From the NCBI RefSeq assembly GCF_024734665.1, contig NZ_CP102931.1, forward strand, positions 6,638,501 through 6,702,500: a stretch of 64,000 nt of DNA, read 5' to 3'. Position 1 is the stretch's first letter, and every line of letters begins with the position of its first letter. Of the stretch, positions 34,650 to 45,521 are shown piece after piece. This stretch comes from Variovorax paradoxus. GTDB taxonomy: Bacteria > Pseudomonadota > Gammaproteobacteria > Burkholderiales > Burkholderiaceae_C. The translations under genes were made by a program, and so were the position numbers. The notes below the pieces were generated by a model. It was not told the DNA's origin. It made no database searches and saw only the letters and a list, made by a program, of their open reading frames with translations.

Positions 34650-36509
34650 ATGCAAGAAGACATCTTTCAGGTCGGCGACGCGCACTTCGCGTTCACCGCG
34701 CAATCCTCGGCCAGCTTCGTCGACGGCGGCATGCAGTTCCAGTTGCACACGGCCCCGGTCGCATTCGATGCGGCGCTGCATGCACCCGCCTTCCAGCCCG
34801 ACGACGTGGACAACCCCTCGGAGGGCACGATCGCGCCGCAATTCGGCACCGGCAGCACGTTCTTCTTCCACGACAAGACCGGCGAGGCGCTGCGCACAGT
34901 GCAGATGCCGCAACACCAGCCGGCCACCTTCGACTTTCACCTGTACGAGCGCGGCTTCGCGCTCGACAACTTCCACGGCACGGTGACGCTGAGGCCATCG
35001 TCGGTCGAACTGCACGGCGCGATGCGCTCGCGTTACAGCGACGGCAAAAGCGTTCCCGTCCACATCCGCAAGGCTTTCGCGCCGGGTGAAGTGATATTGC
35101 AGCCGCACATGTACACCAGCCTCGCGGAAGCGGCCGAGGTGCCTCCCGAACGGGTGCGGCGGCTGCTGATCAAGCAGCCGTGGCAAGACGACGCGCCGAA
35201 GATCGAGGCCTTCCCGCCCGAGATCCTGCGCTTCAAGAACCTCGAATTCCTGTCGTTGCAGTTCACGTCGCCGGCACACGCGCCCTTCACAGCCTTGCCG
35301 GACGAATTCTGTTCGCTCGCGTCGTTGAAGGAGCTGTTCGTACGCGGCTCGGCCATCGAGCACCTGCCCGAGAACTTCGGTGCGCTCGAGCAGCTGGAAG
35401 CGCTGTTCCTGCAGTACGGCAAGCTGCGCGACCTGCCCGACAGCATCGACCGCCTTTCGCGGCTGCAACGGCTGGTGCTGCCCGGCAATGCGCTCTCCAC
35501 GCTGCCCGAATGCGTCGGCCACCTGCCGGCGCTGACTCTGCTGAACGTCGAGAAGAATCCCTTCGTGTCGCTGCCGGCGTCGCTGAAGAACATCGGGAAG
35601 GTCACGCTCGAGAACAAGCTCAAGGCGCTGTATCTCGACATCCGCTATCGCCCGGACATCGATCTGGCGGTGGCGCCCGAAAGCTTCCTGGCGCGCGACA
35701 GCGCAGAACACGCGGCAATCCTGGAAGCCGCCTGCGCCCGGCACAAGCTCAAGCGCTATCTGCCCGCGCTGCTGCGCCTGGCCCGCAACACCGTGCGCTA
35801 CCGCACCACCGAGCCGGAAGACTATGCGCAGAAGGGCAACACGCGCTTCGGCGGCGCACCCGACCTTCCGCCGGACATCGAATTTCCCCGTGCGGAAGAC
35901 GGCACGCACTGGCGCTTCTATGCGCAACTGCGGCTGAGCGACGTGGCCGGGCTGCAGCCCTGGCTGCCGCGCGACGGCATGCTCTACTTTTTTGGCGAAG
36001 ACCAGGAAGAGCTGCAGAAGCACTGGGTGATTCACTCGACCGCTCCCGCCTCGTCGCTGCAGACCTACCGCTACCCGGACGACCCCACGTTCGACATCGA
36101 CGACGTGTTCCCCGGCTTCAAGGCCGTCGCCAGCGCCACCGTGTCGGTGCCGAGCCTCTACAACGCAGGCGACCGCCTGACGGGCCCCGACGCGGTGCTG
36201 CTGGACATCCGCGACAACGACAAGCTGCAGAAGGCCTACTGGGCGCTTCGGGACGAGCTCTCGGGCAAGAGCGAGGACTGCCATCTCGTCAATGCGCATG
36301 TGTTCACGCAGCACGAATCGCCCGAGGAGCAGGCATCAGCCGAGCGCGGCGGCCTGCCCGGCGAATGGGTCAACCTGCTGATGCTCGAGTCGGACAACCG
36401 GCCCGGCTTCTACTTCTGGGACGCGGGCACGCTGAGCTTCAGCATCCACATGAAGGACCTGGCGCTCGGCGATTTCTCCAGGACCTTCGCGAGCCTGGAA
36501 AGCAGTTGA
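34650..36509 (+). CDS. Leucine-rich-repeat protein with C-terminal DUF1963 (YwqG) domain
   Basis: A 619-residue soluble protein of composite build. Residues 1-175 are an unrecognised beta-rich region (DIFQVGDAHFAFTAQSSASF). Residues about 190-310 hold typical leucine-rich repeats (LEQLEALFLQYGKLRDLPDS; LQRLVLPGNALSTLPECVGH). Residues about 380-619 match DUF1963/YwqG (GNTRFGGAPDLPPDIEFPRA; WRFYAQLRLSDVAGLQPWLP; GDRLTGPDAVLLD). ATG 34650 was chosen over an in-frame TTG at 34620. DUF1963 appears in some immunity and toxin-associated proteins, but no partner is adjacent here. The gene is convergent with hutG (12 bp gap). No function is claimed. Confidence 0.8.
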   Translation: MQEDIFQVGDAHFAFTAQSSASFVDGGMQFQLHTAPVAFDAALHAPAFQPDDVDNPSEGTIAPQFGTGSTFFFHDKTGEALRTVQMPQHQPATFDFHLYERGFALDNFHGTVTLRPSSVELHGAMRSRYSDGKSVPVHIRKAFAPGEVILQPHMYTSLAEAAEVPPERVRRLLIKQPWQDDAPKIEAFPPEILRFKNLEFLSLQFTSPAHAPFTALPDEFCSLASLKELFVRGSAIEHLPENFGALEQLEALFLQYGKLRDLPDSIDRLSRLQRLVLPGNALSTLPECVGHLPALTLLNVEKNPFVSLPASLKNIGKVTLENKLKALYLDIRYRPDIDLAVAPESFLARDSAEHAAILEAACARHKLKRYLPALLRLARNTVRYRTTEPEDYAQKGNTRFGGAPDLPPDIEFPRAEDGTHWRFYAQLRLSDVAGLQPWLPRDGMLYFFGEDQEELQKHWVIHSTAPASSLQTYRYPDDPTFDIDDVFPGFKAVASATVSVPSLYNAGDRLTGPDAVLLDIRDNDKLQKAYWALRDELSGKSEDCHLVNAHVFTQHESPEEQASAERGGLPGEWVNLLMLESDNRPGFYFWDAGTLSFSIHMKDLALGDFSRTFASLESS

Positions 36510-36521
36510 GCCTGCGGTCGC

Positions 36522-37346
36522 TCAGCGCGCCGCGCGCGATTCGGCGAACGCCAGCACCGCCTCGATCATCCGCCGCACATGCGGCTGCACGCCGGCCGCC
36601 ACCTCGGGCAGGTAGTCGAACGGCAGCTTCTCCTGCATGTAGCTGCTCTGCGTCATCTCCAGTTGCACCGCGTGCACGTTCTGCGCGGGGCTGCCGTAGT
36701 TGCGCGTGATGTAGCCGCCGGTGAAGCGGCCGTTGAGCACACCGGTGTAGCCGGTGGCGCTTTCGGCGATGCCCAGCAGCGTCTGCGCCAGCGCCGGGTC
36801 GCAGCTGATGCCCTTGCCGGTGCCCAGGTTCAGGTCGGGCAGCTTGCCTTCGAAGAAGCGCGGCAGCACCGAGCGGATGGAGTGCGCGTCCCACAGCGCG
36901 GCCACGCCGTGCTGCGCGCGGATGCGCGCGAGCTCTTCGGCCAGCTTCGCGTGATAGGGCTGCCAGATGGCATCGCGGCGCTCGGCGGTTTCCGCATCGC
37001 CCGGCAGATCGCCGGGGTTGGCATACACCGGCGTGTCGTCGAAGGTGTCGACCGGGCACAGGCCGGTGACGCTCTGGCCGGGATACAGGCTCGCGCCATC
37101 CGGCGGACGGTTCAGGTCGATCACGTAGCGCGAATGCGTGGCCACGAGCACCGACGCGCCGAGCTCATCGGCAAAGTCATACAGGCGTTCGAGGTGCCAG
37201 TCGGTGTCGGGCACATGGCGCGCTTCTTCCGTGAAGCGGGCAGCCAGTGCGGGCGGCACATGCGTGCCGACATGCGGCATCGAAATGAGCAGCGGGCGCG
37301 TGCCCTGGCGGAAGCGGAATGGCGGTTCGGCGGTGGTGAAGGCCAT
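36522..37346 (-). CDS. hutG: N-formylglutamate deformylase
   Basis: A 274-residue N-formylglutamate amidohydrolase. It shows RPLLISMPHVGTHVPPALAA, DTDWHLERLYDFADELGASV and the family landmarks YVIDLNRPPDGASLYPGQSV and AALWDAHSIRSVLPRFFEGK. It converts N-formylglutamate to glutamate and formate, the last step of the five-step histidine pathway. ATG 37346 is 7 bp after the hutF stop. It is the last gene of the hut run. Confidence 0.94.
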   Translation of the reverse strand: MAFTTAEPPFRFRQGTRPLLISMPHVGTHVPPALAARFTEEARHVPDTDWHLERLYDFADELGASVLVATHSRYVIDLNRPPDGASLYPGQSVTGLCPVDTFDDTPVYANPGDLPGDAETAERRDAIWQPYHAKLAEELARIRAQHGVAALWDAHSIRSVLPRFFEGKLPDLNLGTGKGISCDPALAQTLLGIAESATGYTGVLNGRFTGGYITRNYGSPAQNVHAVQLEMTQSSYMQEKLPFDYLPEVAAGVQPHVRRMIEAVLAFAESRAAR

Positions 37347-37353
37347 GGTGGGG

Positions 37354-38736
37354 TCAATCCTTGAGTAGTTGGGTGCGCGCGGCCACGAAGGCGGCCGCGG
37401 CTTCGTCGTGCAGCGCATGGCGGCCGGCCGAAACGCGCGGACGGCCCGCCACCCAGACGGTGTCGATGGCCGAGGTGCGATGGCTCGCGAAGACGTGGGC
37501 CGAGAGCATATCGGGCGCAAGCAGGCCCTGCAGCGCGAGGTGCGATGCATCGAGCACGGCAAAGTCGGCCTGCTGCCCCGTGGCAAGCCCGCCGACGGCG
37601 CGGCCCGCGGCCTGCGCACCGCCCTGCACCGCTTCGAGCGTGAGCGCGGTCGCGACATGCGGCTGCGCCGCGCTGGCGCCGACGTTGCGCTGGCGCTTGG
37701 CCAGGCGCTGGCTGTACTCGAGCATCAAAAGCTCTTCGGCCGCGTTCACGCTGGCGTGGCTGTCCGAGCCCACGCCCCATGCCCCGCCGTGGCTGCGCCA
37801 TTTGGCGAAGTCGAAGATGCCGTCGCCGAGGTTGGCCTCGGTCGTCGGGCACAGGCCCGCGACCGCGCCGCTCTGGGCCGCGTACTCGTACTCGGCGTCG
37901 TTCATGTGCGTGGCGTGCACGAGGCACCAGCGCGCATCGACCGAAGCGTGGTCGAGCAGCCACTCGACCGGGCGCAGGCCGCTCCAGGCCACGCAGTCGT
38001 CCACTTCCTTCGTCTGCTCGGCGATGTGGATGTGGATGGGCGCGGTGCGGTCGATGGCTTCGAGCCCCGCGATCGCATCGCGCAGGCCTTCGGGCGGCAC
38101 GGCGCGCAGCGAATGCGGTGCCAGGCCGAGGCGTGCGCCCTGCGCTTCGCAAACCGGCTTGAGCGCTTCGAGCAAACGCAGCATCGAATCGGTCGAGCGG
38201 ATGAAGCGGCGCTGCCCGTCGGTGGGCGGCAGGTCGCCGAAGCCGCCGGTCTGATAGAGCACCGGCAGCAGCGTGAAGCCGATGCCGGCATTCTTCGCGG
38301 CGCGCAGCAGGGCAAGGCTCAGCGTCGCGTCGTCGGCATACGGGCGGCCATCCACGTCGTGATGCACGTACTGGAACTCGCACACGCTGGTGTAGCCCGC
38401 TTCGAGCATCTCGGCATAGAGCCAGGTGGCGATGGCTTCCATGTGCTGCGGGCCGAGGCGCGCGGCAAAGCGGTACATCAGCGTGCGCCAGCTCCAGAAG
38501 CTGTCCTGCTGCTCGGCGCGATGTTCGGTAAGGCCCGCGAAGGCGCGCTGGAAGGCGTGCGAATGCAGGTTGGGCATGCCGGGGATCACGGGGCCGCTGG
38601 CGGCTTGCGTGTCGGCAGTCCGTTGTGCACCGGCTTGCACCTGCGTGAGCTGGCCCGCATCGTTCCACGTCAGCAGGACGTTCTTGGCCCAGCCTTCGGG
38701 CAGCAGCGCGTCGGCTGCGAAAAGCGTTTGTGTCAT
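37354..38736 (-). CDS. hutF: Formimidoylglutamate deiminase
   Basis: A 460-residue amidohydrolase that deaminates N-formimidoylglutamate to N-formylglutamate. Metal ligands are in [36 protein letters not shown] and [16 protein letters not shown]. Its presence with hutG shows the formylglutamate branch of histidine degradation rather than the direct HutG-type formimidase branch. ATG 38736 overlaps the hutI stop by four bases, so hutI and hutF are coupled. Confidence 0.94.
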   Translation of the reverse strand: MTQTLFAADALLPEGWAKNVLLTWNDAGQLTQVQAGAQRTADTQAASGPVIPGMPNLHSHAFQRAFAGLTEHRAEQQDSFWSWRTLMYRFAARLGPQHMEAIATWLYAEMLEAGYTSVCEFQYVHHDVDGRPYADDATLSLALLRAAKNAGIGFTLLPVLYQTGGFGDLPPTDGQRRFIRSTDSMLRLLEALKPVCEAQGARLGLAPHSLRAVPPEGLRDAIAGLEAIDRTAPIHIHIAEQTKEVDDCVAWSGLRPVEWLLDHASVDARWCLVHATHMNDAEYEYAAQSGAVAGLCPTTEANLGDGIFDFAKWRSHGGAWGVGSDSHASVNAAEELLMLEYSQRLAKRQRNVGASAAQPHVATALTLEAVQGGAQAAGRAVGGLATGQQADFAVLDASHLALQGLLAPDMLSAHVFASHRTSAIDTVWVAGRPRVSAGRHALHDEAAAAFVAARTQLLKD

Positions 38737-39968
38737 TCCTTGGCTCCGATGGCGATGCGGCCCTGCCGCACCACCGCGCGCACGGGCTGCTGGCCAAACC
38801 AGTAGGCGAGTTCGGCCGCTTCGCGCACGTTCCACAGCACGAAGTTGGCGGGCATGCCGGGCGCGATGGCGCCGTGTGTATCCTGCAGGCCCAGCGCCCG
38901 CGCGGCGTGCACAGTGACGCCATCAAGCGCTTCAGGCACGGTGAGACGAAACAGCGTGCAGGCCATGTTCACCATCAGCAGCAGGCTCAGTGCCGGCGAG
39001 GTGCCGGGGTTGTGATCTGTGGACACGGCCATCGGCACGCCCGCTGCGCGCAGCGCGGCGATAGGCGGCAGGTGCGTGTCGCGCAGCGTGTAGTAGGCGC
39101 CGGGCAGCAGCACGGCCACGGTGCCCGACTGGCGCATCGCCTCGATGCCTTCGGCCGACAGGTGTTCGATGTGGTCGCACGAGAGCGCCCCATATCGCGC
39201 GGCCAGCGCCGCACCGCCCATGTCCGACAGCTGCTCGGCATGCAGCTTCACCGGCAGGCCCAGCGCCTGCGCGGCCTTGAAGACCTGCTCGGTTTCTTCG
39301 AGCGAGAAGGCGATGCGTTCGCAGAACACGTCGACCGCATCGACCAGCCCTTCGGCCGCCAGCGCGGGGAGCATCTGGTTGCAGACGAGATCGATGTAGT
39401 CGCCACTTCCATTGACCTGGCCCGCGTATTCGGGCGGCAGCGCGTGCGCGCCGAGGAAGGTGGTGCGCACCGTCACGCCATAGGCTTCGCCCAGGCGCCG
39501 CGCCACGCGCAGCTGCTTGCGCTCGTGTTCCAGCGAGAGGCCGTAGCCCGACTTGATCTCGATGGCGCACACACCATCGGCCAGCAACTGTTCGAGCCGC
39601 GACGCGGCCTGCGCGAAGAGCGTGTCTTCGTCAGCCTCGCGCGTGGCGCGCACCGATGAGACGATGCCGCCACCGGCCTTCGCCACTTCTTCGTACGTGG
39701 CGCCCGCGAGCCGCATCGCGAATTCGTTGGCGCGCTGGCCGCCGTAGATCAGGTGCGTGTGGCAATCGACCAGGCCCGGTGTGACGAGCGCGCCGCCGCC
39801 GTCGTGCGGCGCAAGGCTCGCGAACCCTGCCGGCAGTGCGCTGCGCGCGCCGACCCAGCGGATCGCGCCCTGCTCCACCACGATGGCAGCTTCCGCCCCG
39901 GCATCGGTAGCGAGGCGCAGACCGGTCCAGAGGCCGTCGGCCGAAGGGAATTCGTTGGCGGGTTTCAT
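38733..39968 (-). CDS. hutI: Imidazolonepropionase
   Basis: A 411-residue amidohydrolase that opens 4-imidazolone-5-propanoate to N-formimidoylglutamate. It has metal ligands in [18 protein letters not shown], the family stretch [53 protein letters not shown] and [12 protein letters not shown]. It is 27 bp downstream of hutD and overlaps hutF. Length and all motifs agree with HutI. Confidence 0.95.
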   Translation of the reverse strand: MKPANEFPSADGLWTGLRLATDAGAEAAIVVEQGAIRWVGARSALPAGFASLAPHDGGGALVTPGLVDCHTHLIYGGQRANEFAMRLAGATYEEVAKAGGGIVSSVRATREADEDTLFAQAASRLEQLLADGVCAIEIKSGYGLSLEHERKQLRVARRLGEAYGVTVRTTFLGAHALPPEYAGQVNGSGDYIDLVCNQMLPALAAEGLVDAVDVFCERIAFSLEETEQVFKAAQALGLPVKLHAEQLSDMGGAALAARYGALSCDHIEHLSAEGIEAMRQSGTVAVLLPGAYYTLRDTHLPPIAALRAAGVPMAVSTDHNPGTSPALSLLLMVNMACTLFRLTVPEALDGVTVHAARALGLQDTHGAIAPGMPANFVLWNVREAAELAYWFGQQPVRAVVRQGRIAIGAKE

Positions 39969-39995
39969 CGTCTTTCCTGTCTTTGCTGTTGCAGG

Positions 39996-40568
39996 TTACG
40001 CCGGCCTGATGCGCACAGCGAGCAACCGTGCATCGGTGCCCTCGGGCACCGCCTGCCAGGCCTGCGCTGCGTCAGCCCACTGCAGGCCCTCGCCTTCGCG
40101 GAACGCTTCGTCGTTCAACCGCCACGCGCCGCGCAACGCCAGCAACACGCCATGCGGCGCGGCGTCGATGGCTGAAACGCCATCGAGCACCAGCACCTCG
40201 GCGCGCCACTGTCCACGCCGCGTCATCACGTTGAAGTCGTTCGACGCACCGCCGAGCAGCGTGCAGTCGACGGCCTCATCGCCGCTGAAGGCAAAGGGCC
40301 GGTGCGGCACGTCGAGCCGATGGTCGATACGCCCGTCGTGCGTGAACAGGCGAACCCCGTCGCCTTCCAGCAGCGTGATGCTGCGGTCGACGCCCGCGAA
40401 CACCGAGAACGGCCCCGCCGCTGCGATGGTCGCGATGCTCACGCGCCAGCCGAAGCTGTCGAGCCCCGCGCCCTGCGGCCAGCTGGCGATTTCCTGCGTG
40501 GTACCGCCGCCGTTCTTCCACGGCATAGCAGGCAGCGCGGCGCGCGAGAAACGAAGCACAACGCTCAT
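39996..40568 (-). CDS. hutD: HutD-family protein
   Basis: A 190-residue cupin-fold protein of the HutD/Ves family. The signature is ALPAMPWKNGGGTTQEIASW, followed by WRVSIATIAAAGPFSVFAGV, DRSITLLEG and DCTLLGGASNDFNVMTRRG. In Pseudomonas HutD is needed for full fitness on histidine, and has been suggested to limit urocanate or hut expression; its molecular action is not settled. ATG 40568 overlaps the permease stop by four bases. Confidence 0.9.
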   Translation of the reverse strand: MSVVLRFSRAALPAMPWKNGGGTTQEIASWPQGAGLDSFGWRVSIATIAAAGPFSVFAGVDRSITLLEGDGVRLFTHDGRIDHRLDVPHRPFAFSGDEAVDCTLLGGASNDFNVMTRRGQWRAEVLVLDGVSAIDAAPHGVLLALRGAWRLNDEAFREGEGLQWADAAQAWQAVPEGTDARLLAVRIRPA

Positions 40569-41233
40569 CGCATCAACCCGCCCTGGCGCAGCCGCTGCTC
40601 GAAGTGCCGCAGCACCAGCGTCATGGTGCCGGTCAGCACGAAGTACACGACCGCGATGGCCAGGTACACCTCCAGCGAGCGGTAAGACACGCTGATGATC
40701 TTCTGCCCTTCATGCATCACGTCGTGGATAGTCAGCAGCGACACCAGCGCCGAGTTCTTGATGAGCGCGATGAACTCGTTGCCCAGCGGCGGAATCATGC
40801 GCACCACCGCCTGCGGCAGCACGATCTGGCGCATCGCCACGCCGGGCGTCATACCCAGCGACTGCGCCGCCATCGTCTGGCCCTTGTCGATCGACTGGAT
40901 CGCGCCGCGCACGATCTCCGACACGTATGCGCCCGAGTACACGCCGAGCCCCAGCACGCCGCACAAGAAGGCCGGCAGAAGAATGCCGAAGTGCGGCAGC
41001 CCGAAGAACAGAATGAACAGCTGCACCAGCAGCGGCGTGCCGCGAATGGCCGCCACATACGCGGTGCACACGCCGTAGAGCCAGCGCCGCTTCGGGTTCA
41101 GCCGGCCGATGCCGACCAGCAGGCCCAGCACGCAGCCCAGCGCCAGCGCGCAGGAGGTGATCTCCACCGTGACGAGCGCGCCGCGCAGCAGGTCGGGCCG
41201 GCCCTCCCAGACGGGCGAGAAATCGAAATCCAT
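40565..41233 (-). CDS. Amino acid ABC transporter permease (HisM/HisQ type)
   Basis: A 222-residue polar-amino-acid permease with about five membrane segments. It shows RGALVTVEITSCALALGCVL, AIRGTPLLVQLFILFFGLPH and the EAA-type loop AAQSLGMTPGVAMRQIVLPQ. It imports an amino acid with the binding protein encoded 7 bp upstream, presumably histidine or urocanate by context. No ATPase gene lies beside it, so it must borrow one, either from elsewhere or, less likely, from the NitT-type system at 47888-48685. Confidence 0.9.
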   Translation of the reverse strand: MDFDFSPVWEGRPDLLRGALVTVEITSCALALGCVLGLLVGIGRLNPKRRWLYGVCTAYVAAIRGTPLLVQLFILFFGLPHFGILLPAFLCGVLGLGVYSGAYVSEIVRGAIQSIDKGQTMAAQSLGMTPGVAMRQIVLPQAVVRMIPPLGNEFIALIKNSALVSLLTIHDVMHEGQKIISVSYRSLEVYLAIAVVYFVLTGTMTLVLRHFEQRLRQGGLMR

Positions 41234-41240
41234 GGCCCGC

Positions 41241-41993
41241 TTACTTGGCGTTGGCGCTGAACCACTTCTTCACGATCTGGTCGTAGGTGCCGTCCGCTTT
41301 CAGCTTCTCGATGGCGCCGTTCACAGCCTTGGTGAGCTCGGGCGTGTCCTTGCGGATGGCCATGCCGTATTCCTCGGTGGTGATCTGCTCGGGCAGCACC
41401 TTCAGGCCGCCGCGCGTGCGCACGTACTGGTAGGCGGCGGGCTTGCCGGTCACGGCGGCGTCGGCGCGGCCGATGTCGACGAGGTTGAACATCTCCTGGT
41501 TCTTCTCGACTTCCATCAGCTGCACCTGCGGGAATTTCTCCTTGGTGTACGACACCGACTTGGTGCCCACCTGCACGCTGACCTTCTTGCCGTTGATGTC
41601 GGCCGGCGTCTTGATGGCGGTGTTGCCGTCCTTCACCATCACGACGAGGCCGCCCGCGTAGTACGGCACGGTGAAGTCGACGACCTTCTTGCGCTCGTCG
41701 GTGATGTAGATGCCCGAGACGGCCATGTCGAAGCGCTTGGAGATCAGGCCCGGCACGAGGCCCTTGAAGTCGATGTCGATCCACTCGATCTTGCGGCCCA
41801 GCGTCTTGCCGATGGCCTCGACCAGCTCCACGTCGAAGCCGGTGCGCTTGCCGTTCTCCACGAATTCCATCGGCGGGAAGGTGGCATCGGTAGCCACGCG
41901 CAGCGGCTCGCCCTGCGCTTGCGCGGCGCCAGCGAAACCGAAGAGAGCGAGACCGGAGAGTGCGGCGGCGACAAGGGTGCGACGGGTGTTCAT
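41241..41993 (-). CDS. Amino acid ABC transporter substrate-binding protein (HisJ/SBP_bac_3 type)
   Basis: A 250-residue periplasmic protein. The signal peptide is MNTRRTLVAAALSGLALFGF with cleavage near AQAQ. The mature domain starts LRVATDATFPPMEFVENGKR and contains TGFDVELVEAIGKTLGRKIE and DMAVSGIYITDERKKVVDFT, the classical polar amino acid binding-protein pattern. It is in the middle of the hut genes, so histidine, urocanate or a related imidazole is the likely ligand. It is 45 bp downstream of the IclR gene. Confidence 0.91.
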   Translation of the reverse strand: MNTRRTLVAAALSGLALFGFAGAAQAQGEPLRVATDATFPPMEFVENGKRTGFDVELVEAIGKTLGRKIEWIDIDFKGLVPGLISKRFDMAVSGIYITDERKKVVDFTVPYYAGGLVVMVKDGNTAIKTPADINGKKVSVQVGTKSVSYTKEKFPQVQLMEVEKNQEMFNLVDIGRADAAVTGKPAAYQYVRTRGGLKVLPEQITTEEYGMAIRKDTPELTKAVNGAIEKLKADGTYDQIVKKWFSANAK

Positions 41994-42038
41994 GGTGAAA
42001 GGCTTCCGTGGGAATGAAAAAGAAAGAGCAGCGCGCGA

Positions 42039-42773
42039 CTACTGCAGGGCGCGAGAGATGCGGGCCGCCGTGACGACGGTCATGTGGAGCAATGCAGCTT
42101 CCATGCCCTCGACGCGCGTGAGCGGCGCCATGAGCGTGATCGCGCCGCGCAGGCGCCGCCCCGAGGCGAGCACCGGCGCGCTCGCGCCCCACACGCCGGC
42201 ATCGACCTCGCCGTGGGTCACGGCATGGCCGGCTTCGCGGATGGCATCGAGTTCGGCGGCACGCTCGGCACGGCGTTCAGGGCTTTCGGCCAGCCCGTCG
42301 AGCAGGGCATCGCGCTGGTCGAGCGGCATGTGGGCCAGCAGGCACTTGGCGCTGGCGCCGTCGCGCGCCGGCACGCTGCGGCCGCGATCGAAGGAGCAGC
42401 GCAGCGACTGCTCGCTGTCGATCATCTCCAGGCACACGACGCGCTCGTTCACGGCCGTGACCAGCGCCACGCTCTCGTGCGTCTGCTGGGCCAGCACGCG
42501 CATGTCGGCGCGCGCCGCCATCACGAGATCGGAGTTGCCGTCGAAGCCGGTGGCCAGCTGCACGCTCACCGGCCCCGGCGAGTAGCGGCCCTCGGACTCC
42601 ATCACGAAGCCCCAGCGGCGCAGCGTGGCGATCTGCCGGTACAGCGTGCTCTGCGACAGGCCGGTGGCCTGCACCAGCTCGGCCGCCGTCATTGCCGCCT
42701 TGCTTTGCGCCAGCACCGACAGCACGAACAGCGCGCGGTCGTTGTGGGCGGGAGCTTCAATCGGGGGCGTCAT
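42039..42773 (-). CDS. IclR-family regulator in the hut operon
   Basis: A 244-residue IclR regulator. The N-terminal winged HTH is ALFVLSVLAQSKAAMTAAEL and VQATGLSQSTLYRQIATLRR. The effector domain includes LAQQTHESVALVTAVNERVV and SVPARDGASAKCLLAHMPLD. ATG 42773 is used; a TTG 23 codons upstream is an alternative. It lies between the PhyH gene and a HisJ-type binding protein gene. A second regulator beside HutC suggests separate control of the distal uptake and catabolic genes. A perfect inverted repeat at 42849-42867 lies upstream and could be its own operator. Confidence 0.87.
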   Translation of the reverse strand: MTPPIEAPAHNDRALFVLSVLAQSKAAMTAAELVQATGLSQSTLYRQIATLRRWGFVMESEGRYSPGPVSVQLATGFDGNSDLVMAARADMRVLAQQTHESVALVTAVNERVVCLEMIDSEQSLRCSFDRGRSVPARDGASAKCLLAHMPLDQRDALLDGLAESPERRAERAAELDAIREAGHAVTHGEVDAGVWGASAPVLASGRRLRGAITLMAPLTRVEGMEAALLHMTVVTAARISRALQ

Positions 42774-42848
42774 CGGAGGCAATCGCTGGAGGTCGAAAGT
42801 GGATCCGGCGTGCAGTATCTTGCTCGCCGTTCTCACTTCCAAGTCTTG

Positions 42849-42867
42849 ATTCCCATTCGATGGGAAT
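42849..42867. promoter_or_regulatory. Candidate IclR operator (ATTCCCAT-N3-ATGGGAAT)
   Basis: A perfect inverted repeat with 8-bp arms and a 3-bp centre (TCG), in the 141-bp gap between the PhyH gene and the iclR gene. It lies 76 bp upstream of the iclR ATG. The form suits an IclR-family site. A terminator for the upstream gene is less likely because no T-run follows on the minus strand. Confidence 0.5.
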
Positions 42868-42914
42868 GAGCGCGTTTTTTCTTTCTACCTTCGTCTTAAC
42901 CCGGGGCGGCCTCT

Positions 42915-43765
42915 TCAGCCCACCAGCAGCGGAAAGCGCGCGTCGTCCATGGGCGCGCCCGCCGGCAGCGTGTCGGCCAGCCCGGGGAAGTCGGGCGAGG
43001 TCTTCCAGCTGCGCGGCGCATGGCGGATGTCGTCGCCCAGGAAGCGCACCGAGAACACGCGGCGCCGGTTCCGCCCCTCGACCCCGGCGGCCGCGTGCAG
43101 CGTGAGCATGTGGAAGCAGACGAAATCGCCGGGCTCGATGTTCCAGCCGACGATGGGAAAGCGCTCGCGATCGCCCTCGATGTCGGGCAGGTCTTGCAGG
43201 CTGCCTTCGGGGAACCACTTGGCGTGGTTGTCCATGAAGGTGCGCGGCATCAGCCACGGCCCCTTGTGGGAGCCGGCCACGAACTCGAGCGTGGCAGCGC
43301 GCGACACCGGATCGACCGGAATCCACATGCTGACGTTCTGCTCGCCCTCGATGTTGTAGTAGGGCTGGTCCTGGTGCCACGGCGTGCGCTGACGCGTGCC
43401 GGGCTCCTTCACGAGCAGGTGGTCGTGGTACAGCCGCACGGTCTGCGAACCCATGAGGCGCTGCGCCAGTTGCGCGAGTGGCGCCTCGAAGATGAAGCGG
43501 CGGAAGGCGTCGATGTCCTGCCAGTTGCAGAAGTCCTCGAAGAAGCGGCCCGGGTCGTCGGGCCGGCTCGCCACCTTGGCGCGCGGGCTGGGCGCGGCGA
43601 GGTTGGCTTCGATGCCGCCCTGCAGCAGCGCCAGTTCGCCCGGCGTGAGCAGCTGTCGGATGCAGACCGCACCGTCGCGCTGGAACTGCGCGACCAGCGC
43701 GTCGTCTACGCGCGCCTGAACGCGGCGCTGCAGTTCCCGGGCGTCGGGAAGGACCGCGCCCGCCA

Positions 43766-43766
<1 letters not shown>
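42915..43766 (-). CDS. Phytanoyl-CoA dioxygenase (PhyH) family Fe(II)/2-oxoglutarate oxygenase
   Basis: A 283-residue non-heme iron oxygenase. The facial triad is visible: H131 and D133 in RTPWHQDQPYYNIEGEQNVS, and H224 in CFHMLTLHAAAGVEGRNRRR; the 2-oxoglutarate-binding Arg is about residue 235. SMWIPVDPVSRAATLEFVAG is typical of PhyH proteins that hydroxylate small molecules. Its ATG shares a base with the hutU stop (TGATG), so it is translated with urocanate hydratase. It is not a standard hut gene. An imidazole, N-methylated histidine or another amino-acid derivative is a plausible substrate by position, but nothing in the sequence fixes it. Confidence 0.85.
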
Positions 43767-45493
<1,727 letters not shown>

Positions 45494-45521
45494 GGCGTGG
45501 TTCTCCTAATCGGGGTGTGTT

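Noticed and set aside
34650..36509. The LRR-DUF1963 protein as a T6SS effector or immunity protein
   Set aside because: The T6SS genes are 32 kb away, and no toxin, PAAR, VgrG or adaptor gene is adjacent.
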